A DNA stretch of 64,000 bases from Clostridium sp. CS001 (GCF_020443565.1 NZ_JAIZZN010000007.1:107808-171807), one strand, 5' to 3'. Shown: positions 51,696-61,243, counted from the stretch's first letter. The notes: generated from the sequence alone by a model not told the origin. Numbers and translations: made by a program.

Positions 51696-52469
51696 TTAAT
51701 TATCTCCTTTGCTGCTAGATTCTTTTGCATCTCTAAACATGTGAGTAAAAGTCTTGTCATACAAAAGGCTCTTTTCATATTCGCAATCTATAAAATCACC
51801 TACAAGAATTTGAGCACATTTTGTTATTTTAGCTTCTTTTACCTTATCTGCTATATCATCTAGAGTCCCAATTATAGCTCTTTCATCTGCCCAAGTTGCT
51901 CTTTCAATAACAGCTATCGGAACGTTCCTTCCGTAACCTGCACGAAGTTTTGCAACTACCTTGTCTATCATGCTTATGGATAAGAAAATAGCCATAGATG
52001 CTCCGATTGATGCTAGCCTTTCCAAATCCTCTGTTTCAGGTACAGGAGTTCTTCCCTCTACTCTTGTTAAAATTACAGTTTGAGTTATGCTTGGCAGTGT
52101 GAATTCTTTTTTTATAACAGAAGCTGCTGCTGAAAAAGAGCTTACTCCTGGCACTACTGAATAGTTTATATTAAGCTTGTCTAGTTCATCCATTTGCTCT
52201 TTTATAGCTCCATATATAGCTGGGTCACCTGTGTGTAGTCTTACTACATCTTTATTTTCGCTATGAGCTTTTCTCATAACTTCAATAACATCTTCTAGTG
52301 TCATTGATGCCGAGTTGTGAATCACTACTCCTTCTTTACAAAAGCTCATATGTTCTGGGCTTACAAGTGATCCTGCATATATAACCACATCTGCATTAGA
52401 TAATATATTTCTACCTTTAACTGTTATTAAATCCACATCCCCTGGACCTGCTCCTATAAAATAAACCAT
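51696..52469 (-). CDS. cbiF: Cobalt-precorrin-4 C11-methyltransferase
   Basis: A 257-aa methyltransferase of the CobM/CbiF family. Marks are VYFIGAGPGDVDLITVKG, YAGSLV, HTGDPAIYGA, the VPGVSSFSAAA loop, and TRVEGRTPVPE, which is typical of C11 enzymes. ATG at 52469 is chosen because AGGTGA precedes it at good spacing, while the GTG at 52478 overlaps that site. Directly between cbiL and cbiH. Confidence 0.94.
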   Translation of the reverse strand: MVYFIGAGPGDVDLITVKGRNILSNADVVIYAGSLVSPEHMSFCKEGVVIHNSASMTLEDVIEVMRKAHSENKDVVRLHTGDPAIYGAIKEQMDELDKLNINYSVVPGVSSFSAAASVIKKEFTLPSITQTVILTRVEGRTPVPETEDLERLASIGASMAIFLSISMIDKVVAKLRAGYGRNVPIAVIERATWADERAIIGTLDDIADKVKEAKITKCAQILVGDFIDCEYEKSLLYDKTFTHMFRDAKESSSKGDN

Positions 52470-52478
52470 ATGTTTCAC

Positions 52479-53144
52479 CTATTCCCTTCTTGCAATTATT
52501 AGACTCATGTATTCTTTGTTTTTTAATATATCTTCACGGTTTCTTAGAACTTCTTGTCCTTCTCTGCCTGCCTTTTTAACATATACATAGCTAAAGCCTA
52601 GTGCTTCTAAATGATTTAAAACTTTTTCTTCAATTTTATAAACTTTCATAATTACTATGAATTTTTCATCCTTTATACTATCAAGCCTAGTTGCTGGAAG
52701 TATTAAAAGTGGTTCATTTCCAATTACTAAATGTTCATTAGCAATGCTGGCACAAGCGCAAAATGATGTTATGCCAGGAACCGTCTCAATTTCGTAGCCT
52801 TTATCTCTTATGTGATTTAAAAGATAGATATATGTGCTGTAAACAAAAGGATCTCCTATAGTTAAGAAAGCCACATCTTTTCCAGCTTTTAGTTTCTCTT
52901 CAATAGCAATAAATGCCTCGTATATTTTTTCTTCCTGCTCCTCAGTTCCCATAGGAAAATGCTGCACTAAGACCTCTGAATCCTTGCTAATATATTCTTC
53001 TGCCACCTCATAAGCTATGCTTTTTCCGCCATTCATAGCACTTGGAACTACTATAACATCACATTTTTGAATAGTTTTTATTGCTTTTATTGTTAGTAGT
53101 TCCGGGTCTCCGGGTCCTACCCCGACTCCATATAGTTTTGCCAT
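52479..53144 (-). CDS. cbiL: Cobalt-precorrin-2 C20-methyltransferase
   Basis: A 221-aa methyltransferase of the CobI/CbiL type, which methylates C20 of the cobalt-bound ring. It has GVGVGPGDPELLTIKA, VPSAMNGGKSIAYEVA, FLTIGDPFVYSTY and VPGITSFCACASIAN. ATG at 53144 is supported by TGGAGGC; the frame extends 5 codons further. A 41-bp gap separates it from cbiE, where cbiT would be expected in many operons. Confidence 0.94.
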   Translation of the reverse strand: MAKLYGVGVGPGDPELLTIKAIKTIQKCDVIVVPSAMNGGKSIAYEVAEEYISKDSEVLVQHFPMGTEEQEEKIYEAFIAIEEKLKAGKDVAFLTIGDPFVYSTYIYLLNHIRDKGYEIETVPGITSFCACASIANEHLVIGNEPLLILPATRLDSIKDEKFIVIMKVYKIEEKVLNHLEALGFSYVYVKKAGREGQEVLRNREDILKNKEYMSLIIARRE

Positions 53145-53185
53145 ATCTTTTGCCTCCATATTTATGTTTTTAGCATTTATACATT

Positions 53186-53797
53186 TTATAAATCTGATGT
53201 ATTTTCTATAACAACCACGCTAAGATCATTAAAATTCTCATTCATAATTTGCTCCACAGTTCCTTTTACTATTCTCTCCTGTGGATATGATAGCTCTTCT
53301 CCTACATATACGCTAACTTTAATGTTATTTTCATAAAGCCTTTTACATAGCGCTTGTGGCGAATTACTTTTATCCGTAAGCCATACTGATGTTTTGTTTT
53401 GACCTACTATTTCTATAAATTCTTCCTGCCTACCATGCATACTTCCTAAATAAGCATTTTGCCATGGTTTTTGAAGTTTGCACATCAAATATTGAAAAGA
53501 GCTTATCCCAGGTACTATTTCTATTTCACCTGAAAAATTATTCTTTATATAATTTGATATTCCATAAAAACAAGGATCTCCTGATGCTATTATAGCAATA
53601 TTCTTGTCCATATTTTTCGAAATATAATCCATAATTTCTTTTAATGTTTTAACCACTACTTTTTCTACATTAATATTAGGTGCACTCTCTATGGCTCTCT
53701 CAAATCCTATAATTATATCTACCTTTTCCATAACCTCAACTGCCAAGGGAATTATATACTTAGGATTTCCCGGACCAATGCCCACTATATAAATCAT
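53186..53797 (-). CDS. cbiE: Cobalt-precorrin-7 C5-methyltransferase (CbiE)
   Basis: A 203-aa methyltransferase of the CbiE family ([12 protein letters not shown] at the start, [20 protein letters not shown] and [20 protein letters not shown]). It lacks the C-terminal CbiT decarboxylase domain of the fused CobL form, and no separate cbiT follows. It overlaps cbiD by 4 nt (ATGA), with GGAGAAAAC upstream. Confidence 0.92.
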   Translation of the reverse strand: MIYIVGIGPGNPKYIIPLAVEVMEKVDIIIGFERAIESAPNINVEKVVVKTLKEIMDYISKNMDKNIAIIASGDPCFYGISNYIKNNFSGEIEIVPGISSFQYLMCKLQKPWQNAYLGSMHGRQEEFIEIVGQNKTSVWLTDKSNSPQALCKRLYENNIKVSVYVGEELSYPQERIVKGTVEQIMNENFNDLSVVVIENTSDL

Positions 53798-54897
53798 ATG
53801 TTTTCTCCCTTATTTCTTGTGTCACACAAAATTCCTTTATCCATAGAAAACATAATAACCTCCGCTGGGATAGTTTCATATGTATACTGGAACAATCTTT
53901 GTTTTATCTTCTCACCAATATTTCTATATATTATGTTGTAGTCCTTGCCTAATAGCTTTATTGCTCCTTCAGTGGTTCTTTCAGCATATACCTGCCTTAT
54001 AGTTTCTGTAGGTGCCCCAACTAATGCTAGCTCTAAAGCTAGTACCTCCAGCCTTACATCACATACCCTGCTGTGAGTTTGAAAGCATCCTGCTGCAATT
54101 TTACTTGCCTTTCCTATATGTCCCACTAAAACTATACTTTCTATCTTCTTTTCCATACAACTATTCAAAGCAAATCCTATAAAATTAGAAACCATGACTA
54201 TATTGTCCGATCTAAGTTCTAGCTTTGCTGCCATATCCTCGCCCATATTTCCAAAAACTAAGGTAAGATCTTTATGTCCTGCAGCTACCTTTTGACATAT
54301 CTCTATATGAATGGATTCTGTGAGAGCTTCCTCAGACATTGGTGTTACAATTCCTGTAGTTCCAAGGATGGATATTCCGCCCAAGATATTAAGTCTTGGA
54401 TTAAAGGTTTTCTTTGCAACTTCTTCACCTTTAGGCACAAATATAGTTATTTCAACTCCTACATCTTTAGGGAGAACTTCTTTTACTTCTTTTTCTATCA
54501 TTTTTCTAGGTACAGGGTTTATTGCCCATTCCCCTTTGGGTACATAAAGGCCTTCACCCATAACTATTCCAACGCCAATGCCACCTTTTAAGGTATATCC
54601 ATGATCTTTCTTTTGCGCTCTTGCCCAGATTTCCATACCATTAGTTGCATCAGGATCATCTCCTGCATCTTTTATAATGCAGCACTCCACAAAATCTTCT
54701 CCCCTGTTCACCTTTGCTATAGGTAGCAATAACTCTATTCCTCTTGGAGTATCAATTCTAATTTCATCTATTTCCTTGCTTTCAGTGCCATAAAACAACA
54801 TTTGAGTAGCTGCCTTTGCTGCCCCTGCTGCGCAAGAGCCTGTAGTATAGCCACATCTTAGTCTTTTACCATTACTATTAACATATAAATTCAGCAT
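53794..54897 (-). CDS. cbiD: Cobalt-precorrin-5B C1-methyltransferase (CbiD)
   Basis: A 367-aa enzyme specific to the anaerobic (early cobalt insertion) pathway. The N-terminus has [17 protein letters not shown], followed by [13 protein letters not shown], the GVGIVM and NPVPR segments, and [16 protein letters not shown], all typical of CbiD. AAGGTG with 8-nt spacing precedes the ATG. Just 19 bp upstream of the start is a run of twelve GTAA units in the message (TTAC on the plus strand), an unusual feature inside the operon. Confidence 0.94.
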   Translation of the reverse strand: MLNLYVNSNGKRLRCGYTTGSCAAGAAKAATQMLFYGTESKEIDEIRIDTPRGIELLLPIAKVNRGEDFVECCIIKDAGDDPDATNGMEIWARAQKKDHGYTLKGGIGVGIVMGEGLYVPKGEWAINPVPRKMIEKEVKEVLPKDVGVEITIFVPKGEEVAKKTFNPRLNILGGISILGTTGIVTPMSEEALTESIHIEICQKVAAGHKDLTLVFGNMGEDMAAKLELRSDNIVMVSNFIGFALNSCMEKKIESIVLVGHIGKASKIAAGCFQTHSRVCDVRLEVLALELALVGAPTETIRQVYAERTTEGAIKLLGKDYNIIYRNIGEKIKQRLFQYTYETIPAEVIMFSMDKGILCDTRNKGENI

Positions 54898-54914
54898 ACT
54901 CTCAACACCTTATT

Positions 54915-54967
<53 letters not shown>

Positions 54968-54982
54968 GAGTTTTTGATTTTT

Positions 54983-55609
54983 CTAGTCCCTATTTACATT
55001 CATATACATTAGAGCATTTAAAATAGATGCAGCAACGGTGCTACCACCTTTTCGTCCTCTTACTGTAATCATGGGAAGGTCCAGTTTTTCAATCTCTTCC
55101 TTAGATTCTGCTGCTCCAACAAAACCTATTGGCGCCGCTAATACAAATTTTGCATTACATTTTCCCGCCTCAATTAATTCCTTTAATCTAAATAATGCTG
55201 TAGGCGCATTACCAAATATAAAGAATTCAACTCCGTCCTCCACTGCTTTCTCTACTGCAGCCATAGACCTAGTTATTTTCCTCGCTTTTGCTATTTCTGC
55301 CACTTTCTCATCACTTACATAACAAACTACTTCACAATTTAAATCTTTAAGAGCTTTTTTATTTATACCTGCTAACGCCATCTTTGTATCAGTATATATA
55401 GTGATTCCCTTTTTAAGTAATTCATTAGCCGCATCAATTGCTCCATCTCTTATATACACTATATTCTTATAATCAAAATCCGCAGTAGTATGTATCACCC
55501 TTTTAATTATTGTAAGCTCCCTGTCTGAAAAATTATGGTCTCCCATTTCTTCCCCAATAATCTCAAAGCTTCTTTTCTCGATATCCATAGGTACTTTTAT
55601 ATAATCCAT
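54983..55609 (-). CDS. cbiC: Cobalt-precorrin-8X methylmutase
   Basis: A 208-aa methylmutase (CobH/CbiC) that moves a methyl group from C11 to C12. It has RVIHTTADFDY with the catalytic His (near residue 41), IYTDTKMALAGIN, SMAAVEKAV, FGNAPTALFRL, PIGFVGAAESKE and RGRKGGSTVAASILNAL. AAGGAGACTAAAAC precedes the ATG. It is followed by the TTAC repeat and cbiD. Confidence 0.95.
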   Translation of the reverse strand: MDYIKVPMDIEKRSFEIIGEEMGDHNFSDRELTIIKRVIHTTADFDYKNIVYIRDGAIDAANELLKKGITIYTDTKMALAGINKKALKDLNCEVVCYVSDEKVAEIAKARKITRSMAAVEKAVEDGVEFFIFGNAPTALFRLKELIEAGKCNAKFVLAAPIGFVGAAESKEEIEKLDLPMITVRGRKGGSTVAASILNALMYMNVNRD

Positions 55610-55632
55610 GTTTTAGTCTCCTTATAAAAGGC

Positions 55633-55768
55633 GGGGACGGTTCTCAACTAATTGACATTTTCCCCCTTACCCTTGTTTTTATTTTTGAAGTTTTTTATTT
55701 TCGTTGTTTTTAATTTTACCGTTTTTTCTAAAACTGAATTCTACTAATAGTTGGGGACGGTTCTCAAC
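55633..55768. repeat. Two direct copies of GGGGACGGTTCTCAAC in the cbiA-cbiC gap
   Basis: Copies lie at 55633-55648 and 55753-55768, both in the same orientation, with about 104 bp of T-rich sequence between them. Opposite-orientation copies flank the other side of cbiA. Confidence 0.85.
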
Positions 55769-55787
55769 AAATGCTTGTCTTAGTCAA

Positions 55788-57143
55788 TTATTCGATAATT
55801 TTCTTAAGCCATTGTAAGTTTCCAAAAAAATGAACATGTCCATAAGCCGCTAGAGTATTTTTCTTAACATATCCGCATTGCCAATTCTTCACGCTGCCAT
55901 CATAAACATTTTTAGAAAGCTTAAATATCCTTTCATCATCTAAACTTACAAAAGATTTGTGAAACTCATGACAATTTATGCTCATGTTTTCAGGCAAAAT
56001 ATCATTTTCTACATCTACATTAATTTGCGCATATCCAAAATTCTGAAGTCTTTTGGATAAGGTATAGTAACCATTGAAAAATCCTACAGTCTTGCATGAT
56101 GTATCTTCCACATTTTTGACTTTTTCATCTTGAGGTTCTCCCTCTAAAAGACTTTCTCCTAATGTAAGATACATTAACCCTCCGCATTCGGCATAGCAAC
56201 GAAGTCCACCATCAAGAGCTTTTTTTATACTACTTAGCATTGATGTATTCTCAGATAGCTCCTTTTTAAATACTTCTGGGTAGCCTCCCCCTATATAAAG
56301 AAAATCTATGTTAGGTGGTAGCTCCTTATCACTAATTGGGCTAAAATAAATAACTTCCCCCATTTCCTGTAGAAGCTCTAAATTTTCTTTGTAATAAAAA
56401 CTAAAGGCTTTGTCATAAGCTACTGCTATTTTTTTGTTTCTGTTCTCCACATGAAAGTTATCTTCATACTTTTGGTTTTCCTTAAAGATTTCTAGCAGTG
56501 AATCCATATCTACATGCTTTTCTAAAAGTTCTGCACAAATTCCTATCTTCTCTTGTAAATCCTCTATTTCACTACTTTGAATTAGCCCTAAATGCCTGCT
56601 TTTGAGTTGCAATCTTTCATCTTTGGGGAGATACCCTAGAACCTTCACTTTGCAGTTTTTATTAATAGTAGCTTTAAGTAGATTATAGTAGCTTTCTGTT
56701 ACATTGTTTAGTATTATTCCCTTTATATTTGCATTTTCAAAATTTACAATTCCATTAATTTCTGCACATAAAGTTGCTACCTGAGCTTTTGGTGACAACA
56801 CAAGTATAATTGGCAAATCTAAAACCTTTGACACGTGATAAGTAGAATAGTCTGTATCAGTGCCTTTTCCGTCGTATAATCCCATTACGCCTTCAACTAC
56901 TCCTAGGTCTCCACATCCTCTAGAAAAACTAGCCTTTACTCCCGCCTCACCCATAAGATATAAATCCAAGTTTCTTGAATCACTTCCGGTTATCTTCGTA
57001 TGAAAAGCAGGATCTATGTAATCCGGTCCTACTTTATATCCCTGTACTTTAAATCCTCTACTTTTTAATGCTTTCATAATCCCTAGGGTTACTGTGGTTT
57101 TCCCACCACCACTGGAATTTGAAGATATAACCATACTCTTCAT
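55788..57143 (-). CDS. cbiA: Cobyrinate a,c-diamide synthase
   Basis: A 451-aa glutamine-dependent amidotransferase (CbiA/CobB) that amidates the a and c side chains. The N-terminal synthetase has the P-loop SSNSSGGGKTTVTLGIM, VGPDYIDPAFH and EGVMGLYDGKG. The C-terminal class I glutaminase-like domain has YIGGGYPE, YAECGGLMYL (nucleophile Cys) and a C-terminal HVHFFGN. The ribosome site before 57143 is weak (AAAGGATGTG is distant), so the start is the least certain of the operon. It lies between REP-like repeats on both sides. Confidence 0.93.
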   Translation of the reverse strand: MKSMVISSNSSGGGKTTVTLGIMKALKSRGFKVQGYKVGPDYIDPAFHTKITGSDSRNLDLYLMGEAGVKASFSRGCGDLGVVEGVMGLYDGKGTDTDYSTYHVSKVLDLPIILVLSPKAQVATLCAEINGIVNFENANIKGIILNNVTESYYNLLKATINKNCKVKVLGYLPKDERLQLKSRHLGLIQSSEIEDLQEKIGICAELLEKHVDMDSLLEIFKENQKYEDNFHVENRNKKIAVAYDKAFSFYYKENLELLQEMGEVIYFSPISDKELPPNIDFLYIGGGYPEVFKKELSENTSMLSSIKKALDGGLRCYAECGGLMYLTLGESLLEGEPQDEKVKNVEDTSCKTVGFFNGYYTLSKRLQNFGYAQINVDVENDILPENMSINCHEFHKSFVSLDDERIFKLSKNVYDGSVKNWQCGYVKKNTLAAYGHVHFFGNLQWLKKIIE

Positions 57144-57195
57144 TTGCCAATTTCACATCCTTTTACTGGTAATCTTATAGCCAAAGTTTCAATTA

Positions 57196-57255
57196 GTTAT
57201 GAACCGTCCCCAACTTTTGTTTTTGACAAAGTACTATTAGTTGAGAACCGTCCCC
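57196..57255. repeat. Two direct copies of GTT(G/A)(A/T)GAACCGTCCCC upstream of cbiA
   Basis: Copies at 57196-57211 and 57240-57255 are in the opposite orientation to those at 55633 and 55753. Each pair is a direct repeat, and the two pairs are inverted relative to each other around cbiA. Confidence 0.85.
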
Positions 57256-57270
57256 ACTATTTCGCTATTT

Positions 57271-58461
57271 CTACTGGTTAAAGTTAAGCTTTTCAAACAT
57301 AGCTATTATCTTTTCATTACTGAATTTGTCCTTAATTGCTAGCCTTATATATTGTCCGTCAAGTCCCCTATAGTTATCACATTTTCTTATAACATATCCT
57401 TTAGCTATGCATAACTTATAAAGTTCCTCTGATTCTGATGTTGTACCTTTTGCACCAGTTATTGGTTTTTCAACTTCTAATTTATTCAATTTGCATAATA
57501 CGTAATTCCCGTAAGTTAAAAAGACTTCATCTATAAAGGAAATATTCTTCAAAGCCTTTAGAAATCTTGGCCTTTCTTCTGTTATCCACGCTTTACTTTT
57601 TTCAATGTATAGATTATCCTTTAACACATATTTAGCAGCAGCTTCTGCAAAACAGTTTATGTTCCATGGGTTCTGACGTTCTCTGATTTTCTTTAGTAAA
57701 TAATTATTACTACTTATTCCATATCCAAATCTTATGCCTGGCACTGCAAAAAACTTAGTTAAAGCTCTTATTATAAACAAGCATTTGTAGATTTTAACCT
57801 CTTCCACAAAACTATGTTGCTCTTCTCCCGTAAACTCAATAAATGCCTCATCTATTATTATGATTTTATTATTACTTTCACAGTATTCAAGGATCTTTTT
57901 AAACTTTGCTTTATCAATGATATTTCCATTAGGATTATTAGGGTTCCCTAAAATCACTCCTTGAACATTCTGCAATTTATTTAGTATATCTTCATAATCG
58001 TAGGAGAATTCAGCGTATTCCTGGTTCAATAAGTTATTATTATTATTTTTATATTTTAAATTTAAACACACTTTTAGGCTTTGGCATTCATTTAAATGTG
58101 ACTGTTTTTTCAAGTATGAATACTCTATATCGCAGCTCCACCTTTTAGCATCTATCTCGTATTCTACAAAAGAAGGCACTGCGATTAACAAACTTTTATG
58201 ACAAGCTATAACTAAGTCAATTATCTCCGCAGCTCCATTTCCTAAAACAAAATATTCCTCTGGACAATCAGTGTAATCTTTTAAGGCTTTTAATAAGCTT
58301 CTATATTGAATATCCGGATATCTTGTTAATGCATCTACTGCTTCACTTATATTATCAATAAAGCTACTAGGAACCCCTAATGGGTTTATATTTGAACTAT
58401 AATCTATTAATTCTTGTCCTTTTAGTATTCCATCAGTATAAACATCACCACCATGTATCAC
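57271..58461 (-). CDS. cobD: Threonine-phosphate decarboxylase (CobD-type, PLP enzyme)
   Basis: A 396-aa fold-type I PLP enzyme related to histidinol-phosphate aminotransferase, which makes the aminopropanol phosphate linker. It has the characteristic HGGDVY start and DYSSNINPLGVP, RYPD, LGNGAAEIIDL, GNPNNPNG, IIIDEAFIEF, and RALTKFFAVPGIRFGYG with the PLP Lys. A region near residues 115-150 contains an Asn run (KNNNNN) encoded by an AAT/TTA microsatellite, an extra compared with typical members. The start is GTG at 58461 with AAAGGATGG upstream. Confidence 0.9.
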   Translation of the reverse strand: MIHGGDVYTDGILKGQELIDYSSNINPLGVPSSFIDNISEAVDALTRYPDIQYRSLLKALKDYTDCPEEYFVLGNGAAEIIDLVIACHKSLLIAVPSFVEYEIDAKRWSCDIEYSYLKKQSHLNECQSLKVCLNLKYKNNNNNLLNQEYAEFSYDYEDILNKLQNVQGVILGNPNNPNGNIIDKAKFKKILEYCESNNKIIIIDEAFIEFTGEEQHSFVEEVKIYKCLFIIRALTKFFAVPGIRFGYGISSNNYLLKKIRERQNPWNINCFAEAAAKYVLKDNLYIEKSKAWITEERPRFLKALKNISFIDEVFLTYGNYVLCKLNKLEVEKPITGAKGTTSESEELYKLCIAKGYVIRKCDNYRGLDGQYIRLAIKDKFSNEKIIAMFEKLNFNQ

Positions 58462-58498
58462 TGAAAACCATCCTTTCTACAGGTAAATTCTAAAAATA

Positions 58499-59344
58499 TT
58501 AATTACCCTTATGCGTTTTCCCTACATTTTTAAAGTTTCCATTGATTACGTCCTTTATATGCTGTATATAAATATCTTGAATATCACTAATTTCTCCGAG
58601 TCCGTGTAGATGGGTTTTTACTCTAAATCCTTTATCTTCTAATATGCTCTTCCAGGAATCTTCATCATCACCTGCCATATCATTTTTGGCATGATCTCCT
58701 GCCACTAGCATTAAAGGCATTAATATAATATCTTCTTCTATGTCCTCCATAATGTTCGGAATTACTCTATCCAAAGTTGGATATCCCTCCACCGTTGCAA
58801 CATGTACATTTTTAAACCCTCTATCTCTTAGAACACTTTCAAAGCAGCAATATACAGCATTTGCAATATGGTTTGTACCATGCCCCATTAAAATTACTGT
58901 TCCCTCTTTAGACATTTGTGTAAGCTGTGTTGAGAGAGCATCAACCATAATTGTATAGTCATCTGGAACATGATCCTCTTCTCCCTTAAAACATATTAGA
59001 GGTCGTCCCACTACAATTTTCTTAAATGTATTACTATCTTTATACGAATCAACCACATTATTTATATAATCAAATTCTACCCCTGGAATAACATGTAAAG
59101 GTTGAACAATTACTTCCTCATACCCTTCATTTTTCAACTTTTGAAGTGCTTCCTCTGGTGTATCTACATGAAGATTATCCCTATTCTTAAGAACTTTAAG
59201 AATAATATGCGAGGTGAATGCTTTTCTTATTTCATAATCCTCAAAGGTATTTTTTATCTTTTCCTCTATTGCATCAATGGTTACTTTCCTTGTATCCTCA
59301 TGTGTCGTCCCAAAACTTACAACTAAAATTGCTTTCTTCATCAT
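58499..59344 (-). CDS. cbiK: Sirohydrochlorin cobaltochelatase
   Basis: About 281 aa, CbiK-type anaerobic cobalt chelatase that inserts Co(II) into sirohydrochlorin, the entry step. It has ILVVSFGTTHEDTRK, VQPLHVIPGVEFD (His ligand), LMGHGTNHIANAVY (His near residue 155), ATVEGYPTLD and LMLVAGDHAKNDMAGDD. Four ATG codons lie close together; AAGGCGG abuts the first (59350), so 59344 or 59341 is the likely start. It is the first gene after the cobalamin riboswitch and terminator. Confidence 0.93.
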   Translation of the reverse strand: MMKKAILVVSFGTTHEDTRKVTIDAIEEKIKNTFEDYEIRKAFTSHIILKVLKNRDNLHVDTPEEALQKLKNEGYEEVIVQPLHVIPGVEFDYINNVVDSYKDSNTFKKIVVGRPLICFKGEEDHVPDDYTIMVDALSTQLTQMSKEGTVILMGHGTNHIANAVYCCFESVLRDRGFKNVHVATVEGYPTLDRVIPNIMEDIEEDIILMPLMLVAGDHAKNDMAGDDEDSWKSILEDKGFRVKTHLHGLGEISDIQDIYIQHIKDVINGNFKNVGKTHKGN

Positions 59345-59431
59345 TTTCATCCGCCTTACTAATTTTTTTGTAAAATTCTACACCATTTATTTGTGTGCCA
59401 CCTTTTAATCATCATCTGCGATGCTGCAATA

Positions 59432-59539
59432 TTAACAACTTTGGAAGCAGATTTGGACTGCCACCAAAGCAACCTTTCTAGGCTGAGCCACTGCCACTTA
59501 TAGACGATGGTAGACTTAAAGCTTCCAAAATGTTGTTAA
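59432..59539. repeat. Small inverted-repeat element (MITE-like) in the cbiK leader
   Basis: TTAACAACTTTGGAAGC at the left and GCTTCCAAAATGTTGTTAA at the right form imperfect terminal inverted repeats of a 108-bp unit. The right end (28 bp) recurs at 29205-29232, with related sequence before it. It contains no gene and lies between the riboswitch terminator and cbiK. Confidence 0.7.
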
Positions 59540-59543
59540 ATAT

Positions 59544-59582
59544 AAAAAAAGTAGTTCACCTGAGAAAGTGACTACTTTTTAA
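59544..59582 (-). terminator. Terminator between the cobalamin riboswitch and cbiK
   Basis: On the minus strand AAAAAGTAGTCAC and GTGAACTACTTTTT pair around a TTTCTCAG loop, followed by TTTTTTATA. It is the probable expression platform: it would stop transcription before cbiK when cobalamin is bound. Confidence 0.82.
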
Positions 59583-59644
59583 TTAATTCATAATTAAATT
59601 AACTTTATTAAAAAGTTCTTTCCCTCCGAAAGCTTGTTAACAAC

Positions 59645-59745
59645 ATTTAGGCAGGTCTCCTGGCTCTTGATTTCTCAATTACAGTAGCGGGGGCTGCTGC
59701 GGACTCAAACCGCATTCCCTTTTCACCTATTAAAAGGCACCTAAA
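59645..59745 (-). promoter_or_regulatory. Cobalamin (B12) riboswitch
   Basis: On the minus strand the order is GGTGCC, AGGGAA, then GTCCGCAGCAGCCCCCGCTA and CTGT, and finally GCCAGGAGACCTGCC. This is the classic B12-box arrangement of the adenosylcobalamin riboswitch. It precedes the cbiK operon by about 300 nt, with a terminator in between, so the operon should be repressed by cobalamin. No such element precedes cobT. Confidence 0.93.
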
Positions 59746-59863
59746 ATTCTATTCTATTTTAACATTAGTTTATTATAATTATATCATGGTGTCAATGTTT
59801 AGAATGACATCCTAAGAGTTTCGCAGTAAATTCACTATTCTCAGTTCTAGTAGTTGCCTATAT

Positions 59864-60427
59864 CTAAAGCTCAAAAACTTCACTCAAATTTATCTTAAGT
59901 TCTTTAAATGTAGCAGATTCAAACTCCTCTCCATTTTTATAAACTCCAAATTGCTCATAGAAACCCTCTTCATTAATTTTATATATTGATACTGATTTAA
60001 TTTTAGGATTTACTATCCAGTATTCATTTACTCCAAAGTGTTGATATAAATTCATCTTTGTAACTAAATCATGAGACTCATTTGATGGACTTAATATTTC
60101 TACAATTAAAGTAGGTACCCCAGTATAGTTTGCATCACTTAGACCCGTTTTATCACAAATAATACTTATATCCGGAATAACTTTTTTAGGATACTTATGA
60201 TTTTCATTCTTTAGTATAATATCAAATGGCGCTATAAAAGGCTTACACGATTTATTTCTAAAAAAAACATTAAATTCAGTAGCTATATTAAGTGCTACCA
60301 TTTGGTGTGTTTTAGATGGTGACGCTTGATTATATACTATTCCATCAATATACTCTAATAATTCATTCGTATTTTTATCTATACTTACAAACTCGTCATA
60401 GGTTATATGTTTTGCTTCCGGTAACAT
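59864..60427 (-). CDS. Uma2-family (DUF820) PD-(D/E)XK protein
   Basis: A 187-aa protein of the Uma2 family. It begins ITYDEFVSID and has LEYIDGIVYNQASPSKTHQ, VIPDISIICDK, PTLIVEILSPSNESHDLVTK and KMNLYQHFGVNEYWIVNP; the D...E(x)L pattern corresponds to the nuclease-like active site. Its biological role is unknown. GAGAGG is the ribosome site. It lies between the two cobalamin groups, 63 bp after cobS, with no link to the pathway known. Confidence 0.9.
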   Translation of the reverse strand: MLPEAKHITYDEFVSIDKNTNELLEYIDGIVYNQASPSKTHQMVALNIATEFNVFFRNKSCKPFIAPFDIILKNENHKYPKKVIPDISIICDKTGLSDANYTGVPTLIVEILSPSNESHDLVTKMNLYQHFGVNEYWIVNPKIKSVSIYKINEEGFYEQFGVYKNGEEFESATFKELKINLSEVFEL

Positions 60428-60490
60428 AAAATCATTCCTCTCCCTTTAATGCAAATCAATTCTAATAATAGTATTATATCAAACTTCTCA

Positions 60491-61243
60491 CTACTTTAAT
60501 GCAATAAATAAAATCATAGTCAAAATTTCTACTAATTCATTATTAGCCCCTAATGTGTCCCCTGTAAGTCCTGTGATTTTGCTTTCACAAAACTTATTGA
60601 ATAAGAAAGTAAAGGCTAAGGCTGCAACTATAAGTATACTGCTTTTATTTACTCCAATTAATAAGCTTGAAAGAATAACTGTTATTACTGCTACTATCAC
60701 TACTTGTTTATTATGAATATTACCTATAAATATATTACCTGATCCTGTTGCTTTAGCATTCTTTCCAATATAACTTATGAATACCACAGTAAACCTTGCA
60801 ATTATTGGCGTTGCGATTAATATAAGTGGTGTATTCATTTCTATTATAGTACTCACTGCTGCATACCTTGCTAACATATCAAAGACTATAGCAATGCTGG
60901 CATAAGTCCCCACTGTACTATCCTTCATTATTTCTATTATTTTATCTTTATTACCTTTAAAGGAGAAGAACCCATCACAGGTATCTCCCAGTCCATCCAC
61001 ATGTAAGCCTCCAGTGACAATCACTGGTATAATAACTACAAACAGCGCCGTAATATTTACTGGCAGTACCTTTATCAATATATAGTAAATTAACCACTGC
61101 ATGAATCCTACAAATAATCCTACTATGGGAAAGAAAACTGATCCACGTCTAAAGTTTTCTTTGTCACAATTCAAACTTTTATTTATAGGTATTCGCGTGA
61201 AAAACTGAAAAAACAGTAAAAAGTCATTTAAATATTCTCTCAT
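60491..61243 (-). CDS. cobS: Adenosylcobinamide-GDP ribazoletransferase (cobalamin synthase)
   Basis: About 250 aa with five to six transmembrane helices. It has FFTRIPI, FFPIVGLFVGFMQW, GGLHVDGLGDTCDGFFSF (catalytic Asp motif near residue 65), KDSTVGTYA and GDTLGANNEL. It joins adenosylcobinamide-GDP with alpha-ribazole at the membrane. ATG at 61243 is the likely start; a short frame (MSLCKQIR) with a GAGG site just upstream ends TGA overlapping this ATG and may couple translation. A TTG at 61258 is an alternative. Confidence 0.92.
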   Translation of the reverse strand: MREYLNDFLLFFQFFTRIPINKSLNCDKENFRRGSVFFPIVGLFVGFMQWLIYYILIKVLPVNITALFVVIIPVIVTGGLHVDGLGDTCDGFFSFKGNKDKIIEIMKDSTVGTYASIAIVFDMLARYAAVSTIIEMNTPLILIATPIIARFTVVFISYIGKNAKATGSGNIFIGNIHNKQVVIVAVITVILSSLLIGVNKSSILIVAALAFTFLFNKFCESKITGLTGDTLGANNELVEILTMILFIALK

